Origin: MED-G116 sp038147495
Lineage (GTDB): Bacteria > Pseudomonadota > Alphaproteobacteria > Puniceispirillales > Puniceispirillaceae
Length of the DNA: 61,922 nt
Assembly: GCA_038147495.1 (NCBI GenBank)
Contig: JAYQTT010000017.1
Location: 1-61,922 of the forward strand
Reading direction: 5' to 3'
This document shows positions 35,583 through 44,189 of the stretch, one piece after another; within the stretch, counting starts at the first letter, position 1; the number at the start of each line of letters is the position of its first letter. A model generated the notes under the pieces. It saw only the letters and a list, made by a program, of their open reading frames with translations, ran no database searches and was not told the origin of the DNA. The translations under genes were made by a program, and so were the position numbers.

Positions 35583-36212
35583 ATGACAGACGATTTTGAT
35601 GCCACAGAATGGGCCAGCAAGCTGGAAACAGGCATAGACGCCTTCCTTTTGCTTGAAATCAAAGACCCAACGAAAATCATCCATGAGGCCGTCGACAGTC
35701 TTTATGAGTTGCTGGACCAAAATGAAAGCATGTGCCAGCACGCCATAGAAAAAATTGGCAATGAAGATCATCGACAAATTGCGCTGGACCATCTCAAATC
35801 CAGATTGCTAAGCCGCTATGCTGGCATTATGCCAGCCGATTTTCTCAACCCACCTGATACATCAAATTTTGCAAATCTTATCCCTGATTTCGATGAAAAG
35901 ACGTTCCAGCTTTGGGCTCATGTGGGCAAGAACATTGCTGAATTGCGCAAGGCGGTTGCTGGCCTTCGTGATGACATTTCCCAGCAAATTCTTGATCGCG
36001 CGCAAAGTCCAAATTTCGCCAGCGAATATCAGGAGTGGCTTGACGCTGAAAATCAAAAGTTATTCCCATCTGATGATGAGGAGGAACGCAAACCGAACCT
36101 CGACAAAAAGATTTCCGCCGCAATCGAAAACGGCGTTGCCGGTGTTATTGTTTTTGCTCTGGTCATCGCTGCCCTTGTCAGCCCTCTTCTTTCAATGTGC
36201 GCGAGTGAATAG
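35583..36212 (+). CDS. Hypothetical tail-anchored protein, 209 aa
   Basis: I do not recognise a family. The first about 180 residues are hydrophilic, acidic and helix-rich (MTDDFDATEWASKLETGIDA), with a run SDDEEERKPNLDKK just before a single C-terminal hydrophobic helix (AGVIVFALVIAALVSPLL). That order predicts a C-terminally anchored cytoplasmic protein. GC is lower than the flanking genes. Isolated on the plus strand, about 100 bp before a methyltransferase gene. Confidence 0.7.
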   Translation: MTDDFDATEWASKLETGIDAFLLLEIKDPTKIIHEAVDSLYELLDQNESMCQHAIEKIGNEDHRQIALDHLKSRLLSRYAGIMPADFLNPPDTSNFANLIPDFDEKTFQLWAHVGKNIAELRKAVAGLRDDISQQILDRAQSPNFASEYQEWLDAENQKLFPSDDEEERKPNLDKKISAAIENGVAGVIVFALVIAALVSPLLSMCASE

Positions 36213-36312
36213 CCCATCTTCAGTTATGCAAGTCACAGATTTTGCGCTAGCGTGGAGCGGATGGATAAGTGATCCGTCCTCCGAATGGAGATAACAGCCA
36301 CGTGAGACTTGG

Positions 36313-36906
36313 ATGACCGACGCTAGAACTGTTGATGTGTACAATGCAAATGTGGCGCGGTACCGGGCTCTTGTCGATAAACTTCCCGAATTGGAATCTG
36401 TTGCCGGGTTTGTATCGCGCCTTCCCGCTGGCGCCGTGGTCCTTGATCTTGGTTGTGGCGTTGGAACATCGGCCTCGGAATTCCGCCGTCATGGCTTGAA
36501 CCCGGTTTGCGTTGATGCCTCACAAGAAATGGTCAAGGCGGCAAATGACGCCTTTGACCTCGGCGCAACAGTCGCCAGCTTTGCCGACCTTGATGATATT
36601 GATACCTATGATGGCGTGTGGGCAAATTTCAGCTTGCTTCACGCCTCCAAATCCGATTTTCCACATCACATTGAGGCGATATATCGGGCGCTCAAACCCG
36701 AAGGCTTGTTCTTCATTGCGCTGAAAACCGGTGACGGTGAGAAACGTGATACACTGGGCCGATTCTATGCCTATTATCAACAGGAAGAGCTGACGTCTAT
36801 TCTGAACGATGCGGGCTTTAAGACCGATCACATCATCTCAGGCGCGAGCCGTGGCATGGAAGGCACAGTCGAGCCTTGGATCGGCATCTACGCCCACAAA
36901 ACATAG
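36313..36906 (+). CDS. Class I SAM-dependent methyltransferase
   Basis: 197 residues. SAM-binding motif I is VVLDLGCGVGTSASEF near residue 45, motif II acidic residue in NPVCVDASQEM, and motif IV in GVWANFSLLH. The fold fits small-molecule methyltransferases of the UbiE/Methyltransf_11 group. Substrate unknown. It precedes a DUF1330 gene by 44 bp and an SDR, possibly one operon. Confidence 0.88.
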   Translation: MTDARTVDVYNANVARYRALVDKLPELESVAGFVSRLPAGAVVLDLGCGVGTSASEFRRHGLNPVCVDASQEMVKAANDAFDLGATVASFADLDDIDTYDGVWANFSLLHASKSDFPHHIEAIYRALKPEGLFFIALKTGDGEKRDTLGRFYAYYQQEELTSILNDAGFKTDHIISGASRGMEGTVEPWIGIYAHKT

Positions 36907-36950
36907 GGCTTTCCTGTTCTGCACCCCCACCTTTAAAACGGAAGATGACC

Positions 36951-37241
36951 ATGAGCAAAGTTCTTTGGATTGCCCATTATCAAAGCGCCCCTGACGCAGA
37001 CAAGCTCGCAGCCTATGCAGAGATTGCTGGCCCGGCTGTGCGGGCGGCAGGCGGGCGTGTCATATCGCGCGGTATACCCATACAAACCTATGAGAACGGC
37101 ATTGCCCAACGCGTCATTGTGATCGAATTTGACAGCATTGAGGCCGCGCGCCAAATGCATGACAGCGAAGACTACCAGCGTGCCCTTGCCGCCCTTGATG
37201 GCGGTGCCGAGCGTGACATCCGGATTGTTGAGTGTCTGTGA
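36951..37241 (+). CDS. DUF1330 protein (second copy)
   Basis: 96 residues, MSKVLWIAHYQSAPDADKLA onward, paralogous to the protein at 31991-32281. The ATG at 36951 has GGAAG about 7 bases upstream; an ATG two codons earlier is possible. It is followed by an SDR gene with a 14-bp gap. Two copies of this small fold within 5 kb, each beside a different enzyme, is unusual. The family function is unknown. Confidence 0.88.
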   Translation: MSKVLWIAHYQSAPDADKLAAYAEIAGPAVRAAGGRVISRGIPIQTYENGIAQRVIVIEFDSIEAARQMHDSEDYQRALAALDGGAERDIRIVECL

Positions 37242-37255
37242 CCAAGAGAGCAAAA

Positions 37256-38089
37256 ATGAACAAGTCAATTCTCATTACCGGTTGTTCGAGCGGGATTGGC
37301 CTCGATACTGCCCTGACATTCCACAAAGCCGGATGGCAGGTCATCGCGAGTTGCCGCAAACAGGCGGATTGTGAGGCAATCGCCAGTGAGCATGGAATTG
37401 CCAGCCTGCGCATAGATTATGAGGATGAGGCAAGTATCCGGAACGGATTTGAAGAGACAATGCGCCTTACCGGTGGAACTTTGGACGTGCTGTTCAATAA
37501 TGGCGCCTATGGAATCCCCGCCTTGGTTGAAGATTTGCCAACAGATGCGTTGCGCGCCATCTTTGAGGCAAATTTCTTTGGCTGGCACACGCTTACACGT
37601 CTCGCCATCGCCAAAATGCGTGAGCAAGGACATGGCCGCATCATCCAAAACTCTTCGGTTCTTGGTTTTGCACCAATGAAAGTGCGCGGCGCCTATAATG
37701 CCACCAAATTTGCTCTTGAAGGCTTGACCGACACGATGCGGCTCGAACTGATAGGGACTGGCATTGATCTGATCTTGGTAGAGCCAGGGCCAATTCGCAC
37801 ACGCATCCGCCAAAATGCCTACAAAAATTTTCAACAGTGGATCGACTGGCGCGCATCCGCCAGAGCGTCCTACTATGAAAAGGTCGTGATCCCTCGGCTG
37901 TCCGCGGACACACCGAAAAAGGACATGTTCGAATTGATGCCTGACGCCGTGACCAGAGCCGTCATGCATGCCGCAACCGCGGCACGGCCGAAATTACGAT
38001 ATCGTGTCACATGGTCAACCAAGATCATGATGGTCATGCGACGGATTTTGACATCACGCGCCTATGACCGGCTTGCGCGGCGGTTCTAG
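37256..38089 (+). CDS. Short-chain dehydrogenase/reductase
   Basis: NAD(P)-dependent oxidoreductase, 277 residues. The cofactor motif is TGCSSGIGLDTA at the N-terminus (TGxxxGIG), the NNGAYG structural motif follows, and the catalytic serine and Tyr-x-x-x-Lys are in NSSVLGF and YNATKFALEG. Near-classical SDR of the FabG-like type; the C-terminal extension includes WSTKIMMVMRRILTSRAY, a basic membrane-proximal tail. AGAGAG precedes the ATG at 37256. Convergent with the metallo-beta-lactamase gene. Confidence 0.92.
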   Translation: MNKSILITGCSSGIGLDTALTFHKAGWQVIASCRKQADCEAIASEHGIASLRIDYEDEASIRNGFEETMRLTGGTLDVLFNNGAYGIPALVEDLPTDALRAIFEANFFGWHTLTRLAIAKMREQGHGRIIQNSSVLGFAPMKVRGAYNATKFALEGLTDTMRLELIGTGIDLILVEPGPIRTRIRQNAYKNFQQWIDWRASARASYYEKVVIPRLSADTPKKDMFELMPDAVTRAVMHAATAARPKLRYRVTWSTKIMMVMRRILTSRAYDRLARRF

Positions 38090-38203
38090 ATCGTCTGCGG
38101 GAAATGCCCTCAAAACGCCAAAAGATGGCCAGATAGGGGGATCTAGGGCGAGGAAGAGAAGCGCAGATATCTCCGCCCCCTCACGATCTTTATCTGAGAG
38201 CTT

Positions 38204-39076
38204 TTATCTGAGGCCCTTAACCGGCACTTTCAGATAGACTTCACCATCATCTTCCTCGGGCGGCATGTGCCCTGCGCGCATATTCACCTGAATTGATGGC
38301 AGGATCAATTTCGGCATCGACAAAGTCGCATCACGGGCTTCGCGCATGGCAACAAAATCATCTTCACTGATGCCGTTGCCAACATGGATATTGTTGGCCC
38401 TTTGCTCGCCCACAGTCGTTTCCCATGCAATGTCACGGCCACCCGGCTGGTAGTCATGACAGACAAACAGGCGGGTTTCATCCGGCAAAGCGAGGATTTT
38501 CATGATCGAACGATACAGCGTGCGTGCATCTCCGCCGGGGAAATCAGCGCGGGCACTACCCCCGTCAGGCATGAACAATGTGTCACCGGCAAAGAGGGCA
38601 TCACCAATCAAATGGACCATACAGGCAGGCGTGTGGCCCGGCGTGTGGATCGCTTTGCATTCGATAGTGCCAATCATGTAAGTGTCGCCGTCCGCGAGTA
38701 ATTTGTCGAACTGCCTGCCATCACGCTCAAATTCAGTACCGGCATTGAACACTTTGCCAAAAATGTCCTGCACCTGTGTGATTTCACGGGAAATGGCAAT
38801 CTGCCCGCCAAGCACCTGCTGAATGTAGGGTGCCGCCGAGAGATGGTCGGCGTGAACATGCGTTTCCACCAGCCAATCCAGCGTCAACCCTTGCGCTTTG
38901 ACATAGGCAATTATTTCATCTGCATGCTCGTAGGAAATGTCACCGGCCGCATAGTCAAGATCAAGAACCGAGTCGATGATGGCACAATGCGATGTCTGCG
39001 GGTCTGACACCACATAGCTGACAGTGTTTGTCGCTGGGTCAAAAAAACCTTTTACATTTGGACTGGGTGTCGCCAT
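38204..39076 (-). CDS. Metallo-beta-lactamase-fold hydrolase, persulfide dioxygenase-like
   Basis: 290 residues. The metal motif THVHADHL (HxHxDH), the distal histidine in HTPGHTPACM, the bridging aspartate in FAGDTLF and the final histidine in FVCHDYQPGG follow the ETHE1/persulfide dioxygenase and BlhA groups, which oxidise glutathione persulfide in sulfide detoxification. The length and the DYQPGG motif favour this over glyoxalase II. No rhodanese or sulfide:quinone oxidoreductase gene is nearby, so the role is by family only. A small direct repeat, TTTATCTGAG (38189-38198 and 38203-38212), covers the 3' end. Confidence 0.88.
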   Translation of the reverse strand: MATPSPNVKGFFDPATNTVSYVVSDPQTSHCAIIDSVLDLDYAAGDISYEHADEIIAYVKAQGLTLDWLVETHVHADHLSAAPYIQQVLGGQIAISREITQVQDIFGKVFNAGTEFERDGRQFDKLLADGDTYMIGTIECKAIHTPGHTPACMVHLIGDALFAGDTLFMPDGGSARADFPGGDARTLYRSIMKILALPDETRLFVCHDYQPGGRDIAWETTVGEQRANNIHVGNGISEDDFVAMREARDATLSMPKLILPSIQVNMRAGHMPPEEDDGEVYLKVPVKGLR

Positions 39077-39261
39077 CAGAAAATCCCCTGATCATCACAA
39101 AATATAAGAGCAAAAAGCATATGGCTATGCTGAACATCTTGCATATCTTATACCTGATCACCCCGGCATGACAATTGCCGTTTGACCAAATTGAAATGAG
39201 AATGGGAGCAGAGATTACCTGCAACGACCCACCTGACCCCAAACCGTTTAGGTTGGGTTCA

Positions 39262-39453
39262 TTAATTCATATATTGATAAAAAATGCAGGCGCCAGCTGC
39301 AGCCAGAACAAGCATCGCAAACAGTCGTGACTTCAAATATTTTCTGCGACGTCGTGTTGGCAGCAATCCATTCGTGGCCTGAATATTGCCAAATAACTCA
39401 GGCGTCTGGATGTTATCAGTCATTCGAACTGACGCAAAAACCTTATCGTCCAT
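39262..39453 (-). CDS. Small tail-anchored membrane protein, 63 aa
   Basis: The protein ends with one hydrophobic helix, LFAMLVLAAAGACIFYQYMN, preceded by a basic stretch TRRRRKYLKSR, so it is probably anchored with its N-terminus in the cytoplasm. AAAGG lies about 10 bases before the ATG at 39451-39453; the open frame extends to 39537. Family not recognised. It lies between the metallo-beta-lactamase and DUF4396 genes on the same strand. Confidence 0.5.
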   Translation of the reverse strand: MDDKVFASVRMTDNIQTPELFGNIQATNGLLPTRRRRKYLKSRLFAMLVLAAAGACIFYQYMN

Positions 39454-39582
39454 ATCATGCTGCCTTTTGGTAACGGAGGCTGGTGGCGAACTCCACAAGT
39501 GGTAACTATCGTTCCACTCGCACCCGGACATGTCCATGACGGAATCAGCAAAAGTCTTTTTTCTGTTTTGACCAAAAAGCAG

Positions 39583-40020
39583 TCAGTGGCAGGCTTTGCC
39601 CAACGCCTTCAAACGCCAGTAGTTGTAGGGCAGTGGCGTGATAAAACCGGCCAGAAGCATAATCGGCACGGCCCACCATGTCAGAACCGCACCACCGGTC
39701 AGCAAAACATCAGTGACATTCATTGCCGCTTCCATCGAAATCATCGAGATCAGCGACATGCCCAAGGCAGTCCGCAGCGCCAGACCAAGGGGCATCTGGC
39801 GTGCCAAAATAAAGGTTTCCAGTGCGATGGACGTCAGCAACCCATTGAAAATGGCAAGGATCATGATCCACAGCACGGGCCATGGAATTCCGGTAAGCTG
39901 AAAGAACAGAATTGTCCCCATATCACCAATAGCGCACCCAAGAAGGCACCAGCTGGTGTTGTATGATGCCTGACGCCATGTGTGACGGCATTGCCAGTTA
40001 ATCGCAAGTGAAGCAGCCAT
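39583..40020 (-). CDS. DUF4396 membrane protein, probable copper-responsive
   Basis: 145 residues with about four hydrophobic helices. The motif CLLGCAIGDMGTILFFQL matches the conserved Cys-x3-Cys-AIG core of DUF4396, and the SMEAAMNVTDVLL and FITPLPYNYWRLKALGKACH tails match too. The family has no established function. The conserved cysteines and the histidine-cysteine end could bind a metal. Expression is predicted to be under the adjacent CueR-like regulator because a CueR-type operator lies in the promoter region 33 bp upstream. A copper role is therefore inferred. Confidence 0.82.
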   Translation of the reverse strand: MAASLAINWQCRHTWRQASYNTSWCLLGCAIGDMGTILFFQLTGIPWPVLWIMILAIFNGLLTSIALETFILARQMPLGLALRTALGMSLISMISMEAAMNVTDVLLTGGAVLTWWAVPIMLLAGFITPLPYNYWRLKALGKACH

Positions 40021-40052
40021 TATCTTGATCCCAAACTATATTTGGCGCAGAC

Positions 40053-40079
40053 TAAACCTTCCCCAAGGGGGAGAGTAAA
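40053..40079 (-). promoter_or_regulatory. CueR-type operator in the DUF4396 promoter
   Basis: In minus-strand sense the 27-bp element TTTACTCTCCCCCTTGGGGA-AGGTTTA has the shape of the E. coli copA/CueR site as I recall it (TTGACCTTCCCCTTGCTGGA-AGGTTTA): the same length, the central CCCC..GG block and the AGGTTTA half site. The dyad is imperfect (ACCTTCCCC / GGGGAGAGT around AAG). Such sites overlap the promoter so that Cu(I)-bound CueR activates it. It faces the DUF4396 gene at 40020 and lies 100 bp before the MerR ATG. Confidence 0.6.
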
Positions 40080-40178
40080 GCGTTTTTTTCAAGATGTGAT
40101 ACGCAAGAAATGACCGCGTAAAATGCCCGCCCAAGCATGATTATACAAACCCACATTCAGGCATAATTGGAGGCAGAT

Positions 40179-40616
40179 ATGATGACCATAAAGGAAGCCG
40201 CGGCGCGTTCAGGGCTTAGCGTCAAAACGGTCCGCTATTATGCGAATATCGGGCTGGTGACGCCGCAGAAGAACGAGAGTAACGGCTATCGTGAATATGA
40301 AAATACTGATCTGGCGAAGCTGAAATTTGTGGGCACCGCCCGAAAATTCGACTTTTCGATAGAGCAATGCCGTGAACTTTTAGGTCTCTTTGAGGATGAA
40401 GCGCGCTCCAGCCGAGAGGTAAAGGCGCTGACCTTGAGCAAAATAGAGGAAATAGACGAACGGCTCTTGGAGCTACAATCGCTTCGCGCTGAGCTTAGCG
40501 CGCTTGCCAACGCATGTGAGGGCGACGACCGACCGAACTGCCCCATTCTGGCCGGGCTGTCGGGAACATCCGGAAAGTCAGAAGCCTTGAGATCACCCAC
40601 CAGCAAAGAAGGTTGA
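40179..40616 (+). CDS. MerR-family regulator, CueR/HmrR-like copper sensor
   Basis: 145 residues. The helix-turn-helix is at the N-terminus (IKEAAARSGLSVKTVRYYANIGL), followed by the long dimerisation helix. The C-terminal metal loop is CEGDDRPNCPIL, matching the two-cysteine copper loop of CueR in spacing (Cys-x7-Cys). Members bind Cu(I), Ag(I) or Au(I) and activate their target promoter. GGAGG with a 5-base spacing precedes the ATG at 40179; a second ATG follows immediately. Divergent from the DUF4396 gene. Confidence 0.9.
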   Translation: MMTIKEAAARSGLSVKTVRYYANIGLVTPQKNESNGYREYENTDLAKLKFVGTARKFDFSIEQCRELLGLFEDEARSSREVKALTLSKIEEIDERLLELQSLRAELSALANACEGDDRPNCPILAGLSGTSGKSEALRSPTSKEG

Positions 40617-40718
40617 AGGTGACTATCGATCTTCAGACTGTATGATGACGCAGTGTTTCTATTTTGGCCTAAGACATAACAATCGTTATCAACGGCCTTT
40701 TGACTTGGATTTGTTAGT

Positions 40719-42263
40719 TTGTCTGATTTTTTGACCAGAGCGAAAAACCTGCACCAGAAGGGTGATGCAAAGGCCGCCATGCCCCTCTACCAGCAGGCGC
40801 TTCTGCAAAGGCCAAATGATCCGGAGACGCTCTATTACGCTGCGGCGGCAAAAATTCATCTAAAGGATTTTAAAGGCGGGGCGGCGCTATGTGATCGCCT
40901 CCTCAAAATAAAACCGGATTTGCCGGATGCGCTGTTCCTTCGGGGTTGTGCGATGCAAAGCCTTGGCGCAGACCAAAAGGCCGTTGCCGACTTTAACAAG
41001 ACAATCATGATGCAGCCGCAAAATCACATGGCCCATGCCAACCTTGGCATTGCCTTGACACATCTGAAGCGTTTTGATGACGCCATTGCCTCACTTCTGA
41101 AAGCCGTGAAAATCAAGCCTGATTATTCGATTGGCTACAAGAATTTGGGCGCCGCCTATTTTGAGGCAGGACAAATCCAGAACGCCAAAACCGCGTTTGA
41201 GAAAAGCCTGTCGCTCAAGCCGAATGATGCGCTGTGCCATTACAATCTTGGCAAAGCGCAAGCCGGACTTGCCAGATTCGAAGAGGCTATCGCCAGTTAT
41301 GACACCGCGCTGCGCTTGCATCCGGGCCTTGTTGACGCCCGCTGGAACAAATCGCTTGTACTGTTGCGTGAGGGTGATTTTGACCAAGGCTGGCAGCTTT
41401 ATGAATCACGCTGGGACAATTCACAATTCACCGAACGCAAACCTGATATGAAGGCCGCCTATTGGACGGGGGAAGCTGAAATCGCGGGTAAATCAATCCT
41501 GCTGTTCAGCGAACAAGGACTTGGTGACAGCATTCAGTTTGTCCGTCTTGCACGCCAGCTGGCCGAAAAGGGTGCAATTATCACCCTTGCTGTACAAAAG
41601 CCCCTGGTGCGATTGTGCCAGCAGATTGAGGGTGTCAACACCGTCATTGACCGGCGCGGCAAGCTTCCAAAATGTGATTTTATGTGCTCGCTGATGAGCC
41701 TTCCACTGGCACTTGGCATCAATGCTGATACACCGGAACTGGCACGCCCATATCTGGTGCCGGACCCGCAAAGGGTGCAATCCTTCAAAGCACTTTTAAA
41801 AGACAGCAAAAAGCCGCGCATCGGCCTCGTCTGGAGCGGCTCGGCAACACACACCGATGACCATAACCGGAGCATCGCTCTTGCCGATATCATCCGGCAT
41901 TTGCCAAAGGACTGTGATTTTTTCTGTCTGCAAAAAGATATTCGTCCGGATGACCATAAAATATTGACAGCATCTCCCGACATCAAAACAGCATCTGATG
42001 TGAGCAAGGGGCACAAGTTTTTTGATTTTGACGACACCGCGGCCTTGTGTTCTCTCATGGACAAGATTGTCACGGTGGACACATCAATCGCGCATCTCGC
42101 CGGTGCGTTGGGTGTGCCGACGATTGTGATGCTGTCCGCTGTCGCTGATTTCAGGTGGCTGCGGGAGCGTCAGGACAGCCCGTGGTACAGCTCTGTCACG
42201 CTGGTCCGCCGCCGGATTGACGAGGATAGTTGGGACCGTGTGATCAGCGAGGCGCTGGCATAG
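40719..42263 (+). CDS. TPR-repeat protein with glycosyltransferase-9-like domain
   Basis: About 514 residues. Residues 1-220 form TPR repeats with the classic pattern (for example AHANLGIALTHLKRFDDAIA and SIGYKNLGAAYFEAGQIQNA). The C-terminal half resembles the ADP-heptose/LPS heptosyltransferase-like fold found in many TPR-GT fusions, with LGDSIQFVRLARQL and, near the end, the DTSIAHLAGALGVPTIVML motif that binds the sugar nucleotide. It may act in surface polysaccharide or protein glycosylation. The start is a TTG at 40719 because the TPR begins there; ribosome-binding site support is weak. Confidence 0.82.
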   Translation: MSDFLTRAKNLHQKGDAKAAMPLYQQALLQRPNDPETLYYAAAAKIHLKDFKGGAALCDRLLKIKPDLPDALFLRGCAMQSLGADQKAVADFNKTIMMQPQNHMAHANLGIALTHLKRFDDAIASLLKAVKIKPDYSIGYKNLGAAYFEAGQIQNAKTAFEKSLSLKPNDALCHYNLGKAQAGLARFEEAIASYDTALRLHPGLVDARWNKSLVLLREGDFDQGWQLYESRWDNSQFTERKPDMKAAYWTGEAEIAGKSILLFSEQGLGDSIQFVRLARQLAEKGAIITLAVQKPLVRLCQQIEGVNTVIDRRGKLPKCDFMCSLMSLPLALGINADTPELARPYLVPDPQRVQSFKALLKDSKKPRIGLVWSGSATHTDDHNRSIALADIIRHLPKDCDFFCLQKDIRPDDHKILTASPDIKTASDVSKGHKFFDFDDTAALCSLMDKIVTVDTSIAHLAGALGVPTIVMLSAVADFRWLRERQDSPWYSSVTLVRRRIDEDSWDRVISEALA

Positions 42264-42350
42264 TCACGCGCGACAATCAGCGCCACCGATAGATATTGCG
42301 TTTGGCGGCAACCGCCCCCATTTATTGGTCAGATGAAAGGTATCAGTCCA

Positions 42351-43289
42351 ATGACAATCAGACCCGTAAAATTCAACTCTCAAGCAACCCCTCATACCGA
42401 AGGCGCCGGCGTTCATTTGCATCGTGTCTTTGGTTTTGGCGACACCGATCCGTTTGATCCATTTCTGATGATGGACGATTTCCGCAACGACAGGCCATCG
42501 GATTATATCAAGGGGTTTCCATGGCATCCGCATCGCGGCATTGAGACGATTACCTATGTGCTGAAAGGCAATGTCGAACATGGCGATTCCCTTGGCAACA
42601 CAGGGGTGTTGAGCGATGGTGACGTGCAATGGATGACCGCCGGGTCAGGCATCATTCATCAGGAAATGCCAACCGGCAACGAAGCCGGCCAGATGCACGG
42701 CTTTCAATTATGGGCCAATCTGCCAAGCAGCCAGAAGATGTGCACGCCGCGCTATCAGGACATCAAGTCAAAGGACATCGCCAATCTGACCGATGATGAT
42801 GGCACACATATTCGGGTGATCGCGGGTGACTATCGCGGCTATCGCGGCCTTGTCGACGGGATTGATACAGACCCGTCATATCTGGATATCGCGATGCCGG
42901 CGACTGTGACCAAACGCTTTCCGTTTGATACGCGGCGGCAGGGCTTTGCCTATATTTTTGAGGGCAGCGCGCATTTCGGCAATGCGTCCGCTCCTTTTGG
43001 CGTCAATGTCGAAAAGGAATTTAACGGCGAAGAATTCAAAATCCGCGACCAGTCTGGAAACCGGACGCTTGTGGTCTTTGGTGAAGGCGATGAGGTTGAG
43101 GTGACATCTGGCGAGCATGGCGTGCGGTTCCTGCTGATCTCGGGTGCGCCCCTGCGTGAACCGGTGGCGTGGCATGGCCCGATCGTGATGAACACCAGAG
43201 CCGAACTGCATCAGGCGTTTCAGGAATTGAACACCGGCCAGTTTGTGAAAACCGGGGCCGAGGGCTGGCTGAACTCCAGAGGCCGGTAG
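42351..43289 (+). CDS. Pirin family protein
   Basis: Bicupin of 312 residues. The N-terminal cupin holds the metal ligands in FPWHPHRGIETITYVL and the later HQEMPTGNEAGQMHGFQLW. The C-terminal cupin is less conserved, as in other pirins, and carries EGDEVEVTSGEHGVRFLLISG. Bacterial pirins are linked to quercetinase activity, regulation of metabolism or redox. AAAGG about 10 bases before the ATG at 42351 was the reason for that start; an ATG at 42333 adds six residues. Confidence 0.92.
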   Translation: MTIRPVKFNSQATPHTEGAGVHLHRVFGFGDTDPFDPFLMMDDFRNDRPSDYIKGFPWHPHRGIETITYVLKGNVEHGDSLGNTGVLSDGDVQWMTAGSGIIHQEMPTGNEAGQMHGFQLWANLPSSQKMCTPRYQDIKSKDIANLTDDDGTHIRVIAGDYRGYRGLVDGIDTDPSYLDIAMPATVTKRFPFDTRRQGFAYIFEGSAHFGNASAPFGVNVEKEFNGEEFKIRDQSGNRTLVVFGEGDEVEVTSGEHGVRFLLISGAPLREPVAWHGPIVMNTRAELHQAFQELNTGQFVKTGAEGWLNSRGR

Positions 43290-43371
43290 GCCAGCAGGCT
43301 TGCGGGCGTTTCTATCGCCGCGTTATCAAAATGCGCTGAAGGGGGTGGAATTCCCCTGCGCCCGCGGCTGG

Positions 43372-43902
43372 CTAAAAGCCGCCTTGCGTGTGGGAAAAGA
43401 CGATTGTCGCGCCAACGACCCAGAACAGGATGCCCTCAAAGAACTTCAAAAGGCGGGCGTGATTGGTTGTCAGGGCATGAAGAACCCCCCTGCCCAGCAC
43501 AACAAAAAACGGGGCGGAAAGACCGATCGCCACAAGGGTTGCCACCGGTTTGACGATCAAGCCGCCGCTTGTTGCGCCCACCGCGGCCGCATCAATGGAC
43601 AATCCAAAAATCATCAAGAGCAGCTTTGGCCAGCTTTCGACAAAAGGCTCGGTTTGATATTCGGCAAAAGCCGCTGTCTTGAGGCAGGACAGACCGAGAA
43701 GTCCAAAGACAACCAGCGCAACCCAATGGTCAAACTTGCCAACCAACCCGACGAGCGTTTCGCCCAGCAGCAGGCCAAAGCCAAATGCCATGACATGCAC
43801 AACACTGGCTGAAAGCATCAGTTTTAGGGTTGAAAATGCGCGCTGCTTGCCCAGCAAAAGACTATCCATCGTAACGGTAATGGCGATGAGAACAGCATTC
43901 AT
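43372..43902 (-). CDS. MntP-like manganese/cation efflux protein
   Basis: 176 residues and about six hydrophobic helices, with the paired patterns ITVTMDSLLLG near the start and LLLMIFGLSIDAAAVGATSG in the middle, resembling the MntP (DUF204) internal duplication with conserved aspartates. MntP exports Mn2+. The ATG at 43900-43902 has GGAG about 12 bases upstream; the longer open frame is not supported. It converges on the pirin gene and is divergent from the EamA permease. Assignment to MntP over other six-helix exporters is moderate. Confidence 0.65.
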   Translation of the reverse strand: MNAVLIAITVTMDSLLLGKQRAFSTLKLMLSASVVHVMAFGFGLLLGETLVGLVGKFDHWVALVVFGLLGLSCLKTAAFAEYQTEPFVESWPKLLLMIFGLSIDAAAVGATSGGLIVKPVATLVAIGLSAPFFVVLGRGVLHALTTNHARLLKFFEGILFWVVGATIVFSHTQGGF

Positions 43903-44189
43903 TGCGAGACCACTCCAGAGGCAAGAGACCGGCGGATCAGTGGCAGGCGGATGGGTGATCCGCGGTGCCAAAACCACTGATATATTATGATATGTGTGTG
44001 GCTGTGGTCCAGATGTCAAAAACGCACAATGGCAGGATGCGCCTGCGCCAACACCCGTGAGCTGCCCACCAAAACAGCGCGGAATTTGTTCTGTAAACGA
44101 CTGAAATATCGTAAAACCTATCTTGCCAAACCAGCCTTTTGGGAGGAGGCTTCTTCAGCACACCAGTGACCGTGATGAGAGTAAATGTG

